Origin: Xanthomonas sontii
GTDB lineage: Bacteria; Pseudomonadota; Gammaproteobacteria; Xanthomonadales; Xanthomonadaceae
Assembly: GCF_040529055.1 (NCBI RefSeq)
Contig: NZ_CP132342.1
Location: forward strand, 2,106,001 to 2,170,000
Reading direction: 5' to 3'
Length of the DNA stretch: 64,000 nt
Shown: positions 45,542 through 54,139 of the stretch, piece by piece
Position numbering within the stretch: position 1 is the first letter of the stretch
Layout of the letters: each line of letters begins with the position of its first letter
The notes under the pieces: model-generated
What the model was told of the DNA's origin: nothing
Database searches by the model: none
Seen by the model: the letters and a program-made list of their open reading frames with translations, nothing else
Program-made: the position numbers and the translations under genes

Positions 45542-46749
45542 GGGCACCTCGAACAACCTGCCACGACCTGGAGCCAGGGGTAGCATCTGTCGCAACGGCA
45601 CCAGAGCGGCGCCTGATCGTGGTGGTTGGGAGGCTGAGGTGGCCGCTGGGCTACCTCAGCCGATCACGCTGGCGCCATGGCCCGCTCCTGTAGCCGTGCC
45701 AGCCGCATCACGTTATGGCTGGCGACCTTCAGCCCGATCACCACCTTTGCCCGCGCCAAGCCGATGCAGCGTACGAACTTGCCGCCTTGTTGGGCCAAGC
45801 GCGCAAACGGGTGCTCGCCGAACACCCGATCCTTGGCAATTCGACGGTTCCGGCGCTTTGCTGCCTCGCTCAAGGGCTTGCGCGCATGCCCTTGATGTTG
45901 GATCGCGGGGCGGTAACCACGCCTTTTCAGGTCTGCTTCCCGCGCTGCATCGGCATACCCGCTATCGGCCCATACCGTGCGGCCGGTGTTGTCCGGGTCC
46001 AGCACCTGCTCGAAGTGACGGCTGTCGTGCACGTTGGCCGCGCTCACGTCGTAGCGGCGGATGAAGCCCCAGCGACGGTCCGTGCTGGCGTGCAGCTTGT
46101 AGCCGTAGAACGCCACCCCATGCTTCCTGGTCCAACGTGCCTGCATATCCTTCTGCGCACGCTTGGCATCGCTCCAGTCCTGGCCGACGTCATCGCCCTG
46201 CTTGATCTGCGCGTTCTCTTCGCGCGTGTTGCGCTGGATCGGAGCGCTGACGATGCTGGCGTCGATGATCTGACCGCCGCGGGCAATGAACCCGGCACGT
46301 TGCAATTGCTCACCGATCGCCGCGCTGATGTCGCCCATCAGATCCTTGGTCTTGAGCCGTTCGCGCCACACCCAGATCGTCTTGGCGTCGGGCACCTTGC
46401 CGCTGTGTTCCAGTCCGAGGAATTGCTGGAAGCTGCGCCGATCCAGCACCTGGTACTCCAGCGCATCGTCGGAGAGGTTGTACAACTGCTGCAACAGCAG
46501 CAGCTTGATCATCACCTGCGTCGGCCAAGCCGGACGGCCACCGCGCTTGCCAGTACCCAAGGACAGCTTCGCGTCTACGACGTGAGCAATCCCGGCAAAG
46601 TCGATATGCCGTGACAGCAGAGCCAGAGGATCGCCGATCTGCTGCCGCTTGGCTTCGCGTTCGTGGCCGGCAAACAGGCTGATCATCGTGGCGTCCTCGG
46701 CGTGTTCTCCAGACCAATGATGCCAAAGGCGGGGTTTTTAGAGGTGCCC
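45542..46749 (-). mobile_element. Complete IS5-family insertion sequence, 1208 bp
   Basis: The ends carry imperfect inverted repeats matching 15 of 17 positions: GGGCACCTCGAACAACC at 45542 and, reversed, GGGCACCTCTAAAAACC ending at 46749. A direct TTCA lies on each side (45538-45541 and 46750-46753), giving a 4-bp target duplication as expected for the IS5 group. One intact transposase fills the element on the minus strand. Clean ends and duplication indicate a fairly recent insertion, between the quinoprotein gene and nadE. Confidence 0.93.
45664..46686 (-). CDS. IS5-family DDE transposase
   Basis: A 340-residue transposase. An N-terminal DUF772-type domain (RGGRPAWPTQVMIKLLLLQQL; LEYQVLDRRSFQQFLGL; PDAKTIWVWRERL) precedes the catalytic core with the first Asp in IIDASIVSAPIQRN, the second in VWADSGYADAAR, and the Glu region in RVFGEHPFARLAQQGGKFVRCIGL (Y-2-R-3-K-6-E-like spacing). 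It has no frameshift and is the only gene of the element, so it is probably active. Confidence 0.96.
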   Translation of the reverse strand: MISLFAGHEREAKRQQIGDPLALLSRHIDFAGIAHVVDAKLSLGTGKRGGRPAWPTQVMIKLLLLQQLYNLSDDALEYQVLDRRSFQQFLGLEHSGKVPDAKTIWVWRERLKTKDLMGDISAAIGEQLQRAGFIARGGQIIDASIVSAPIQRNTREENAQIKQGDDVGQDWSDAKRAQKDMQARWTRKHGVAFYGYKLHASTDRRWGFIRRYDVSAANVHDSRHFEQVLDPDNTGRTVWADSGYADAAREADLKRRGYRPAIQHQGHARKPLSEAAKRRNRRIAKDRVFGEHPFARLAQQGGKFVRCIGLARAKVVIGLKVASHNVMRLARLQERAMAPA

Positions 46750-47031
46750 TTCAGTCGCGACGCGGGGTGCCTGGCCAAGCGGCTTTCTCCGGCGCGTGCA
46801 GCGGAGAGAGCGGCCTACGGCAGCGCCGCGGCTGCCGCCATGTGCGCATCCAAGATGCGGCCTGCCCGGACTCCATGCCCACACTCCAACGTGGCGGCAC
46901 GCGCATCATCGGCCGCAACCCGGCACAGCGCTACACTGCGCATGGCGCCGTGCGATGCAACGGCGCCGCGGCAGGTGCGATGCGCTCGTGTGGCGCCTGA
47001 CGGTCTTCCATTCGTTCCTGCAAGGTCGCCT

Positions 47032-48669
47032 ATGTCCGCTTCCCTCCGCCTCGCCATGGCCCAGTTCGATTTCCCGGTTGGCGCCGTCGTCCAGAACACC
47101 GACCGGATCATCGCGTTGATCGAGGAGGCGCGCGACGAGTACGGCGCCGACGTGGTGCTGTTCCCGGAGCTGGCGGTCAGCGGTTATCCGCCGGAAGACC
47201 TGCTGCTGCGGCCGGGTTTCCTGGCCGACTGCGAGCGCGCGGTGCAGCGCATCGCCGCACAGGTGCGTGGCATCGTCGCGGTGGTCGGCTGGCCGCAGAG
47301 CGCCGGCAGCGTGGTCTACAACGCCGCCAGCGTGCTGCGCGGCGGCCGCATCGAGCGCACCTACCGCAAGCGCGAACTGCCCAACTACGCGGTGTTCGAC
47401 GAGCGCCGCTATTTCGACGTGGACCCGGACGGTGAGAACTGCGTGTTCGAGGTCAAGGGCACGCCGGTCGGCCTGGTGATCTGCGAGGACCTGTGGTTCC
47501 CGGAGCCGCTGGCGGCGACCGTGCGGGCAGGCGCGGAACTGGTGCTGGTGCCCAATGCCTCGCCCTACGAGCGCGGCAAGCATGCGCAGCGCGATGCCTT
47601 GCTGGCCGAACGCAGCCGCGAGAGCGGCGCGGCGCTGGCCTATCTCAACGTGGTCGGCGGCCAGGACGCGCTGGTGTTCGACGGCGCTTCGGTGGTCGCC
47701 GACGGCGACGGCACCGTGCATCCGGCCGCGGCGGCCTTCACCGACCAATGGCTGGTGGTGGAGTACGACACCGCCGTGCGCCGCTTCGCGCCGCTGCGCT
47801 GGACCGACGACGGCGACGAGAGCATGGATGCGCTGGCCTGGCGCGCTGTGGTACGCGGGCTGCAGGACTATTGCGCAAAGAATCGCTTTTCCAAGGCCTG
47901 GCTGGGCCTGTCCGGCGGCATCGATTCGGCGCTGGTGCTGGCGATGGCGGTGGACGCGCTTGGCGCGGACAACGTCACCGCGGTGCGGCTGCCGTCGCGC
48001 TACACCGCCGACCTGTCCAACGACCTGGCCGCGGATCAATGCCGCGTCCTCGGCGTGAAGCTGGAGACGGTGGCGATCGAGCCGGCGTTCGAGGGCCTGC
48101 TGAGCGCGCTCGGCCCGCTGTTCGCCGGCACCGAGCCCGACGTCACCGAGGAGAACCTGCAGTCGCGCAGCCGCGGCGTGATCCTGATGGCGCTGGCCAA
48201 CAAGTTCGGCGGCCTGCTGCTGACCACCGGCAACAAGAGCGAGTACGCGGTGGGCTACGCTACCATCTACGGCGACATGTGCGGCGGCTATGCGCCGCTG
48301 AAGGACCTGTACAAGACCGAGGTGTTCGGCCTGGCGAAGTGGCGCAACACGGTCGGCGGTGCGCCGGTGATCCCGCCGGCGGTGATCGCGCGGCCGCCCT
48401 CGGCGGAGCTGCGCGCCAACCAGACCGACCAGGATTCGCTACCGCCGTACGACGTGCTCGACGGCATCCTGTACCGCTACGTCGACCAGGAAGAATCACG
48501 CGACGAGATCGTCGCCGCCGGCTATGCCGCCGAGGTGGTCGACCGGGTGGTGCGGCTGGTGCGCATCAGCGAATGGAAGCGCCACCAGGCCGCGCCGGGC
48601 CCGAAGGTGTCGCGCCGCGCGTTCGGGCGCGAGCGGCGCTATCCGATCAGCAATGGGTATCAGGCCTGA
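47032..48669 (+). CDS. nadE: Glutamine-dependent NAD+ synthetase
   Basis: A 545-residue two-domain enzyme making NAD+ from deamido-NAD+. The N-terminal nitrilase-type glutaminase has the Glu-Lys-Cys triad in VLFPELAVSGYPPEDLLLR, YRKRELPNYAVFDERRYF and GLVICEDLWFPE. The C-terminal synthetase has the PP-loop LGLSGGIDSALVLAMA, SRGVILMALANKFGGLLLTTGNKSE and YAPLKDLYKTEVF. ATG 47032 gives the family start (MSASLRLAMAQFDFPVG). It converges on egtD with a shared terminator between. Confidence 0.97.
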   Translation: MSASLRLAMAQFDFPVGAVVQNTDRIIALIEEARDEYGADVVLFPELAVSGYPPEDLLLRPGFLADCERAVQRIAAQVRGIVAVVGWPQSAGSVVYNAASVLRGGRIERTYRKRELPNYAVFDERRYFDVDPDGENCVFEVKGTPVGLVICEDLWFPEPLAATVRAGAELVLVPNASPYERGKHAQRDALLAERSRESGAALAYLNVVGGQDALVFDGASVVADGDGTVHPAAAAFTDQWLVVEYDTAVRRFAPLRWTDDGDESMDALAWRAVVRGLQDYCAKNRFSKAWLGLSGGIDSALVLAMAVDALGADNVTAVRLPSRYTADLSNDLAADQCRVLGVKLETVAIEPAFEGLLSALGPLFAGTEPDVTEENLQSRSRGVILMALANKFGGLLLTTGNKSEYAVGYATIYGDMCGGYAPLKDLYKTEVFGLAKWRNTVGGAPVIPPAVIARPPSAELRANQTDQDSLPPYDVLDGILYRYVDQEESRDEIVAAGYAAEVVDRVVRLVRISEWKRHQAAPGPKVSRRAFGRERRYPISNGYQA

Positions 48670-48739
48670 GGGTTACTCGGAAAAGCCGGGACCCGGGACC
48701 TGCGATTTTTCCGCGAGTGCAAGGCGGTTGCGATTGCAC

Positions 48740-48807
48740 TGTGGGAGGGACTTCAGTCCCGACGGGCTTTACCGGCAAAGCCTGTCGGGGCTGAAGCCCC
48801 TCCCACA
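48740..48807. repeat. Complete 68-nt REP-like palindrome
   Basis: The arms TGTGGGAGGGACTTCAGTCC(CGAC) and GTCGGGGCTGAAGCCCCTCC(CACA) pair across an inner GGCTTTACCGGCAAAGCC, which is itself palindromic, so the whole 68 nt can form one long hairpin. It is the fullest copy of the family in this window. Confidence 0.8.
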
Positions 48808-48808
48808 A

Positions 48809-48830
48809 AAAATCGCTTGATAGCGATTTT
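48809..48830. terminator. Bidirectional terminator between nadE and egtD
   Basis: AAAATCGC (48809-48816), loop TTGATA, GCGATTTT (48823-48830). The A-run on one side and T-run on the other give a T-tail in both directions, suiting the convergent nadE and egtD. Confidence 0.8.
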
Positions 48831-48868
48831 GCTGCGGACACCATCATGATGTCCCGCGTCTCGCAGGG

Positions 48869-49888
48869 CTACGGCTTTTCCGGGTCCCGGGCCCCGGGCC
48901 CCGGATCCCGGCTCTGCAGCAACCGCAACCCAAACGCATCGTCCTGCGCATTCCAGCCGTGGCTGACGCGCAGGCCGGCCTCGGCGGCCATCGCCGCAAA
49001 GCTCTGGTCGGTGTACTTGTGGCTGTACTCGACCTGCATCGCTTCGCCTTCGGCAAAATCGAAGCGGCGCCCGGCCACGGTCACCTGCTGCGCGCGCTGG
49101 CTGACCAGGAAGGTTTCGATGCGCTGGCGCGTTTCGGAGTACACCGCGCGATGGCGGAACTGCGCCAGGTCGAAGTCGCTGCCGATCTCGCGGTTGAGCC
49201 GGCGCAGCAGGTTCAGGGTGAATTCGGCCGTGACCCCGGCGGCGTCGTTGTAGGCCGCCTCCAGCAGCGCCGTGTGCTTCACCAGGTCGATGCCGACCAG
49301 GGCGCAGCCGTCCGCGCCCATGGTCTGGCGCATCGAGCGCAGCAGGGCGATGCCGTCCTCGCGGGTGAAGTTGCCCAGGGTCGAGCCGGGGAAGAACACC
49401 AGGGTGCGGCGTGCGCCGCGCTGTGGTGCCGGCAGCGCCACCGGCGCGGTGAAGTCGGCGCACACCGGCAGCATCTGGATGTGCGGGAAGCGCTCGGCCA
49501 GCCGCGTGGTGCTGGACATCAGCATGTCGCGGGAAATCTCGATCGGCGTGTACGCCACCGGCATGCGCAGGCCGTCCAGCAGCAACTGGGTCTTGCGGCC
49601 GCTGCCGCTGCCCAGTTCCACCACGTGCGCGCCGGTGCCCACCGCCTGCGCGATCGACGGCATCCGCGCTTCCAGCAACTCCAGCTCGGTGCGGGTCAGG
49701 TAGTACTCGGGCTGGCGGGTGATCGCCTCGAACAGGCGCGAGCCCTCGGCGTCGTAGAAATACTTGGACGGCAGCTGCTTGGGGCTGCACGACAGGCCGG
49801 CGATCGCATCGGCGGTGATGTCGTCCGGCTGCGGATGCAGGTCGGTGAGGGCGGCTTCGGTGAGGGCACGGGCGGTTGCGGCATTCAT
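48869..49888 (-). CDS. egtD: L-histidine N-alpha-methyltransferase EgtD
   Basis: A 339-residue SAM-dependent enzyme that trimethylates histidine to hercynine, the first step to ergothioneine. It shows the EgtD layout: GLSCSPKQLPSKYFYDAEGSRLFEAITRQPEYYLTRTE, the SAM site VVELGSGSGRKTQLLLDGL, LVFFPGSTLGNFTREDGI, and EAMQVEYSHKYTDQSF with histidine-binding residues. Its ATG overlaps the egtB stop by four bases. The last residues (SRDPGPGARDPEKP) come from an intergenic CCGGG-type repeat and look like an added tail. Confidence 0.95.
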   Translation of the reverse strand: MNAATARALTEAALTDLHPQPDDITADAIAGLSCSPKQLPSKYFYDAEGSRLFEAITRQPEYYLTRTELELLEARMPSIAQAVGTGAHVVELGSGSGRKTQLLLDGLRMPVAYTPIEISRDMLMSSTTRLAERFPHIQMLPVCADFTAPVALPAPQRGARRTLVFFPGSTLGNFTREDGIALLRSMRQTMGADGCALVGIDLVKHTALLEAAYNDAAGVTAEFTLNLLRRLNREIGSDFDLAQFRHRAVYSETRQRIETFLVSQRAQQVTVAGRRFDFAEGEAMQVEYSHKYTDQSFAAMAAEAGLRVSHGWNAQDDAFGLRLLQSRDPGPGARDPEKP

Positions 49889-51174
49889 GCGGAATCCTTG
49901 GCCAGGCGCACGCCGGCGAACTGCCACCGCGCATCGGAGGGGAAGAAGTTGCGGTAGCTGGCGCGGATGTGGTCGCGCGGCGTGGCGCAGCTGCCGCCGC
50001 GCAACACCCACTGCGCGTTCATGAACTTGCCGTTGTATTCGCCCAGCGTGCCCGACCACGGGCGGAAGCCGGGGTAGGGCAGGTAGGCGCTGCCGGTCCA
50101 TTCCCAGACATCGCCGAACAACTGCTGCAGGCCGGTGTCGGCCGGCGCCGTCGACTGCGGATGCAGTGCATCGGTGTCGACGAAGTTGCCGACGATGGCG
50201 ACGCCGGTGGCCGCCTGTTCCCACTCCGCCTCGGTCGGCAGGCGCGCGCCGGCCCAGCGGGCGAAGGCATCGGCCTCGAACAGGCTGAGATGGCACACCG
50301 GCGCATGCGGATCGCGTTCGCGCCAGCCGCCGAGGGTGAATTCGCGCGTGCCGTCGGCATGCCAGTACAGCGGGCGCTGCCAATCCTCGGCACAACGCTT
50401 GGCCCAGCCGTCGCTGAGCCACAGCCCGACCGTGCGGTAGCCGCCGTCGGCGATGAACTCGGCGTATTCGGCATTGCTCACCGGGCGGCTGGCCAGCGCA
50501 TGCGCCGGCACCAGCACGCGATGCCGCGGCGATTCGTTGTCGTAGGCGAAGTCGGCATGCGCCGGCCACGGCGCGGCACCGATCTCGCTGATCTGCTCAT
50601 CGCGCTGCAGCCAGCGCAGCGGGGACGCCGGCGCGTGCTGCGTCGCCAGATCCGCGCGATACGCCGGACCCAGCGGGTTGCGCCAGAACGCATGCTTGAT
50701 GTCGGTAAGCAGCAGTTCCTGGTGTTGTTGTTCGTGCTGCAGGCCCAGTTCCAGGATCTGCAGCGTCTGCGGCTCCAGCGTGCCGGCCTGCAACTGCGCC
50801 AGTACGCGGGTTTCGATCTCGCTGCGGTAGTCCAGCACCTGCGCCAGCGATGGCCGCGACAGCAGGCCGCGATGCGGCCGCGCATGCGCCGGACCGATGC
50901 TCTGGTAGTAGCTGTTGAACAGGTAGTCCCACTGCGGATCGTGGGGGCGGTACGCCGGATCGGCGCCGAGCACGAACCGCTCGAAGAACCAGGTGGTGTG
51001 CGCCAGATGCCATTTGGCCGGGCTGGCGTCGTCCATGCTCTGCACCATTGCGTCTTCTTCGCTCAATGGTGCGGTGAGATGACGGCTGCGTGCGCGCACG
51101 CGGCGCAGGCGGTCCGCCAGCGTCGCGACGGATGCGATGGGCGAGGGCGGTGACGCCGGAGAGATCGCTTGCAT
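49885..51174 (-). CDS. egtB: Ergothioneine sulfoxide synthase EgtB
   Basis: A 429-residue non-heme iron enzyme joining hercynine to a thiol with O2. The N-terminal DinB-like domain has the iron-ligand histidines in WHLAHTTWFFERFVL and LQHEQQHQELLLTDI; the C-terminal formylglycine-generating-enzyme-like domain has FEADAFARWAGARLPTEAEWE, FGDVWEWTGSAYLPYPGF and QWVLRGGSCATPRDHIRASYRNFF. It is coupled to egtD by ATGA overlap. The ATG at 51174 is preferred; a GTG at 51213 extends toward the divergent gene. No egtA or egtC is nearby, so the sulfur donor may be cysteine rather than gamma-glutamylcysteine. Confidence 0.95.
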   Translation of the reverse strand: MQAISPASPPSPIASVATLADRLRRVRARSRHLTAPLSEEDAMVQSMDDASPAKWHLAHTTWFFERFVLGADPAYRPHDPQWDYLFNSYYQSIGPAHARPHRGLLSRPSLAQVLDYRSEIETRVLAQLQAGTLEPQTLQILELGLQHEQQHQELLLTDIKHAFWRNPLGPAYRADLATQHAPASPLRWLQRDEQISEIGAAPWPAHADFAYDNESPRHRVLVPAHALASRPVSNAEYAEFIADGGYRTVGLWLSDGWAKRCAEDWQRPLYWHADGTREFTLGGWRERDPHAPVCHLSLFEADAFARWAGARLPTEAEWEQAATGVAIVGNFVDTDALHPQSTAPADTGLQQLFGDVWEWTGSAYLPYPGFRPWSGTLGEYNGKFMNAQWVLRGGSCATPRDHIRASYRNFFPSDARWQFAGVRLAKDSA

Positions 51175-51244
51175 CGATGCAGTCTTAGCGCAGCGGCGTG
51201 AACGGACCGTCACGTGTCGCGGACCGTGGCGTTACCCTAGCCAC

Positions 51245-52453
51245 ATGTCTACGAGCGCTTTGCACCACCCTGCCGGTTCGGCGTCCGCCGGCGCCCTGGT
51301 CGACTTCGATACCGCGGCGGAGGCGTTCGCGCTGCCGCCCGGCGTGCGCTACCTGGACACCGCCAGCAAGGGGCCGCGCCTGCACCGTGCACTGGTCGCG
51401 GGGCAGGCGGCGCTGGCCGAGTCGATCGCGCCCTGGACGCCGTCCTTCGATGCCTGGCGCGCGCAGATCGAAGACCTGCGCGCGCTGGCCGCGGCCACCG
51501 TGTTCTCGGGCGACGGCGAGGGCGTGGCGATGGTGCCGTCGGCCGCCTATGGCCTGGCCATCGCGGCGCGGCAGGTGCCGTTGGCGCCCGGCGATGCGGT
51601 GTTGCTGCTCGATGGCCAGTTCCCATCGAATTTGCTGGCGTGGCAGCAACGCTGCGCCGAGAGCGGCGCGTCCCTGGCGGTGGTGCGGCGCGCACCTGGG
51701 CAGGACTGGACCGCGGCGGTCCTGGCGACGCTGGATGCAGAGCCGCGCGTGCGCGTGGCGACCCTGCCCAACGCCTACTGGCGCGACGGCAGTCTGTTGG
51801 ATCTGGACCGCATCGCGCCGCGCGTACATGCGGTTGGCGCGATGCTGGTGCTGGACCTGAGCCAGAGCCTGGGCGTGCTGCCGGTCCGGCTGGATGCCTG
51901 GCGGCCGGACTTCCTGGTCTCGGTCGGACACAAATGGCTGCTCGGACCGATGGGGTTGGCATGGCTGTGGGCCTCGCCGCACTGGCGCGCACACGGCGTG
52001 CCGTTCGAACAGCACTGGCAGGCGCGCGACCCGGGGGCGGATTGGCAGTTCCCGGCCGAGGCGCCGCCCCCATACCGCAGCGGCGCGCGTCGCTTCGATG
52101 CCGGCGGCGTCGCCGACCCGCTGCGCCTGGCGATGGCCAGCGCGGCGCTGCAGCAGGTGCAGCAGTGGCAGCCGGCGCGCATCGCGCAGCGGCTTGGCGC
52201 ACTTGGTGCGGCATTCGACGCGGAGTTGCACGCGTTGGGCGCGGGCGACTGGACCGTGCCTGGGCATGCGCCGCACCTGTACGCGCTGCGCCCACCAGCA
52301 TCGTCGATGCCGGCCTTGCTGCCATGGCTGCAGCACGCGCAAGTCATCTGCACCCATCGCCATGGCGCCCTGCGCATCGCGCCCTATCTGCAGTTGACGC
52401 CGGAGGCGATGCGCGGCCTGGCGCAAGAGATGGTGGCTGCGGCGCGTGCTTAA
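51245..52453 (+). CDS. Class V aminotransferase-like PLP enzyme, EgtE candidate
   Basis: A 402-residue fold-type I PLP enzyme. It starts with the class-V pattern PPGVRYLDTASKGPRLHRA, has AMVPSAAYGLAIAA, LVLDLSQSLGVLPV and the Schiff-base lysine in LVSVGHKWLLGPMGLAWLW. Such proteins include cysteine desulfurase-like and C-S lyase enzymes. Divergent placement 70 bp from egtB makes it a good candidate for the C-S lyase that releases ergothioneine from the EgtB sulfoxide product. That role is inferred from position; a general aminotransferase is the alternative. Confidence 0.85.
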   Translation: MSTSALHHPAGSASAGALVDFDTAAEAFALPPGVRYLDTASKGPRLHRALVAGQAALAESIAPWTPSFDAWRAQIEDLRALAAATVFSGDGEGVAMVPSAAYGLAIAARQVPLAPGDAVLLLDGQFPSNLLAWQQRCAESGASLAVVRRAPGQDWTAAVLATLDAEPRVRVATLPNAYWRDGSLLDLDRIAPRVHAVGAMLVLDLSQSLGVLPVRLDAWRPDFLVSVGHKWLLGPMGLAWLWASPHWRAHGVPFEQHWQARDPGADWQFPAEAPPPYRSGARRFDAGGVADPLRLAMASAALQQVQQWQPARIAQRLGALGAAFDAELHALGAGDWTVPGHAPHLYALRPPASSMPALLPWLQHAQVICTHRHGALRIAPYLQLTPEAMRGLAQEMVAAARA

Positions 52454-52639
52454 CGCACGTGCGTGCGGTTGTTGTCTGTCTTCGGTTTCGATGGGAAGGC
52501 AATCGACTACTGGTCCGCATCGCCGATCCTGTTTGATGCCTGGCGTCAGCCGCGACCCGATGCCGCTGTGATGCGTTTAGCGCGGGTGCGGGTTGCCGAA
52601 GGCCGGCCACATCGCTGATGCCCGCGGTGCTGGCTTGAC

Positions 52640-54139
52640 CTACCGCCGCGCCGCCAGGCGCAATCCACGCGGGGTCAGCACCCGCTCCAGCAGTTCGAAC
52701 AGGCCCTGGACCAGCAACGCCAGCAGCGCGGCCGGCACCGCGCCTTCCAGGATCAGGCCGAGGTCGTCCAGGCGGATGCCGGTGAGGATCGGCTGGCCGT
52801 AGCCGCCGGCGCCGATCAACGCGCCCAGGGTCGCGGTGCCGACGTTGATCACCGCCGCGGTCTTGATGCCGGCGAGGAGAGTGCGCAGCGCCAGCGGCAG
52901 TTCGATCCGCCACAGCCGCGTGCCCGGCGGCAAGCCGAGCGCGGCGGCAGTCTCGCGCAGCTCGCGCGGGATGCCGGTGATGCCGGCATGCATGTTGCGC
53001 ACGATCGGCAGCAGGCTGTACAGGAACAGCGCGGCGATCGCCGGTTTGGCGCCGATGCCGAACAGCGGGATCATGAACACGAATACCGCCAGCGACGGCA
53101 GCGTCTGCAGCACGCCGGTCAGGGCCAGCACCGCCTGGCCGAGCCGTGGCCGGTGCGCGGCCAGGATGCCCAGCGGCAGCGCCACCAGCAGGGCCAGGCC
53201 CAGCGACAGTCCGACCAGCGCCAGGTGCTCGCGGGTGCGTTGCAGCAGCCTCGGCAGGCGTCCGTCCTCGGCCGGCGCGGCGATGCCCAGCCAGTGTGCG
53301 GCGATCGCGCTCTCGGCGCGCTTGTCGAGCTTGGCTTCGGCGTTGAGCCGCTGCATGGTCGCCGCGTCGATGCGCCCGCCCAGCCCCTGCAGCGCCTGCA
53401 CGAAGCGCGGCGCGCGCTGCCCCAGGTCGGCGCGATACAGGAACACCGCCGCGTAGCGTGGGAAGTAATGCCTGTCGTCCTGCAGCACCAGCAGGTCGTG
53501 CGCGGGGATCTCGGCGTCGGTGCTGTACAGGTCGGTGAGGTCGATCGCGCCGCTGTCCAGCGCGCGGTAGGCGAGGTCGTGGTCCAGACCGGTGGGCACC
53601 TGCGGCAGACCGTAGGCGTCGCGCACGCCGGGCCAGCCGTCGGCGCGCGAGACGAATTCGTTGCTCAGTCCGAACTTCAGCGTCGGATGCGCGGCCAGGT
53701 CGGACAGGCGCGCGATGCCCAGCGCCTGCGCGCGTTGCCGGCGCATGCCGAACGCATAGGTGTTGTCGAAGCCCAGCGGCGCGCTCATCGCCAGGCCGCG
53801 CTGCGCCAGCGCCTGCCGCAGCGCGTCGTCGTCGGCGCCGGGCATGTGCAGCAGTTCGGCGGCCAGGGTGCCGGTGTACTCGGCATAGGCGTCGATCGAA
53901 CCCTGCTCCAGCGCGCGCCACAGGATGCGGGTGCCACCGAGCTGGCGTCGATGTTCGACCTCGACCCCGGCCTGGCGCCCGGCGCCGGCGGCGATCTCGC
54001 CCAGCACCACCGCTTCGGTGAAGTTCTTGGAGCCGACCACGACCTTGGTGTCGGCGGCGGCCGGCAGGCTCAGCAGATTGGCTGCTGCACCGAAGGCGAG
54101 CATCGCGATCGCGCGCCAGCGCGCGCCTCGCGAGGTCAT
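52640..54139 (-). CDS. Osmoprotectant ABC importer, fused binding protein and permease
   Basis: A 499-residue fusion. A signal-anchor (AMLAFGAAANLLSLPAAAD) is followed by an OpuAC-like solute-binding domain (TKVVVGSKNFTEAVVLGEIAA; ALEQGSIDAYAEYTGTLA; LDSGAIDLTDLYSTDAEI; to about 285) and then a permease domain of about five helices with the coupling loop GITGIPRELRETAAALGLPPGTRLWRIELPLALRTLLAGIKTA. The fold resembles choline/glycine-betaine/carnitine systems of the OpuB/OpuC and YehZ type. It overlaps the ATPase gene by four bases. Fusion removes the need for a separate lipoprotein. Confidence 0.92.
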   Translation of the reverse strand: MTSRGARWRAIAMLAFGAAANLLSLPAAADTKVVVGSKNFTEAVVLGEIAAGAGRQAGVEVEHRRQLGGTRILWRALEQGSIDAYAEYTGTLAAELLHMPGADDDALRQALAQRGLAMSAPLGFDNTYAFGMRRQRAQALGIARLSDLAAHPTLKFGLSNEFVSRADGWPGVRDAYGLPQVPTGLDHDLAYRALDSGAIDLTDLYSTDAEIPAHDLLVLQDDRHYFPRYAAVFLYRADLGQRAPRFVQALQGLGGRIDAATMQRLNAEAKLDKRAESAIAAHWLGIAAPAEDGRLPRLLQRTREHLALVGLSLGLALLVALPLGILAAHRPRLGQAVLALTGVLQTLPSLAVFVFMIPLFGIGAKPAIAALFLYSLLPIVRNMHAGITGIPRELRETAAALGLPPGTRLWRIELPLALRTLLAGIKTAAVINVGTATLGALIGAGGYGQPILTGIRLDDLGLILEGAVPAALLALLVQGLFELLERVLTPRGLRLAARR

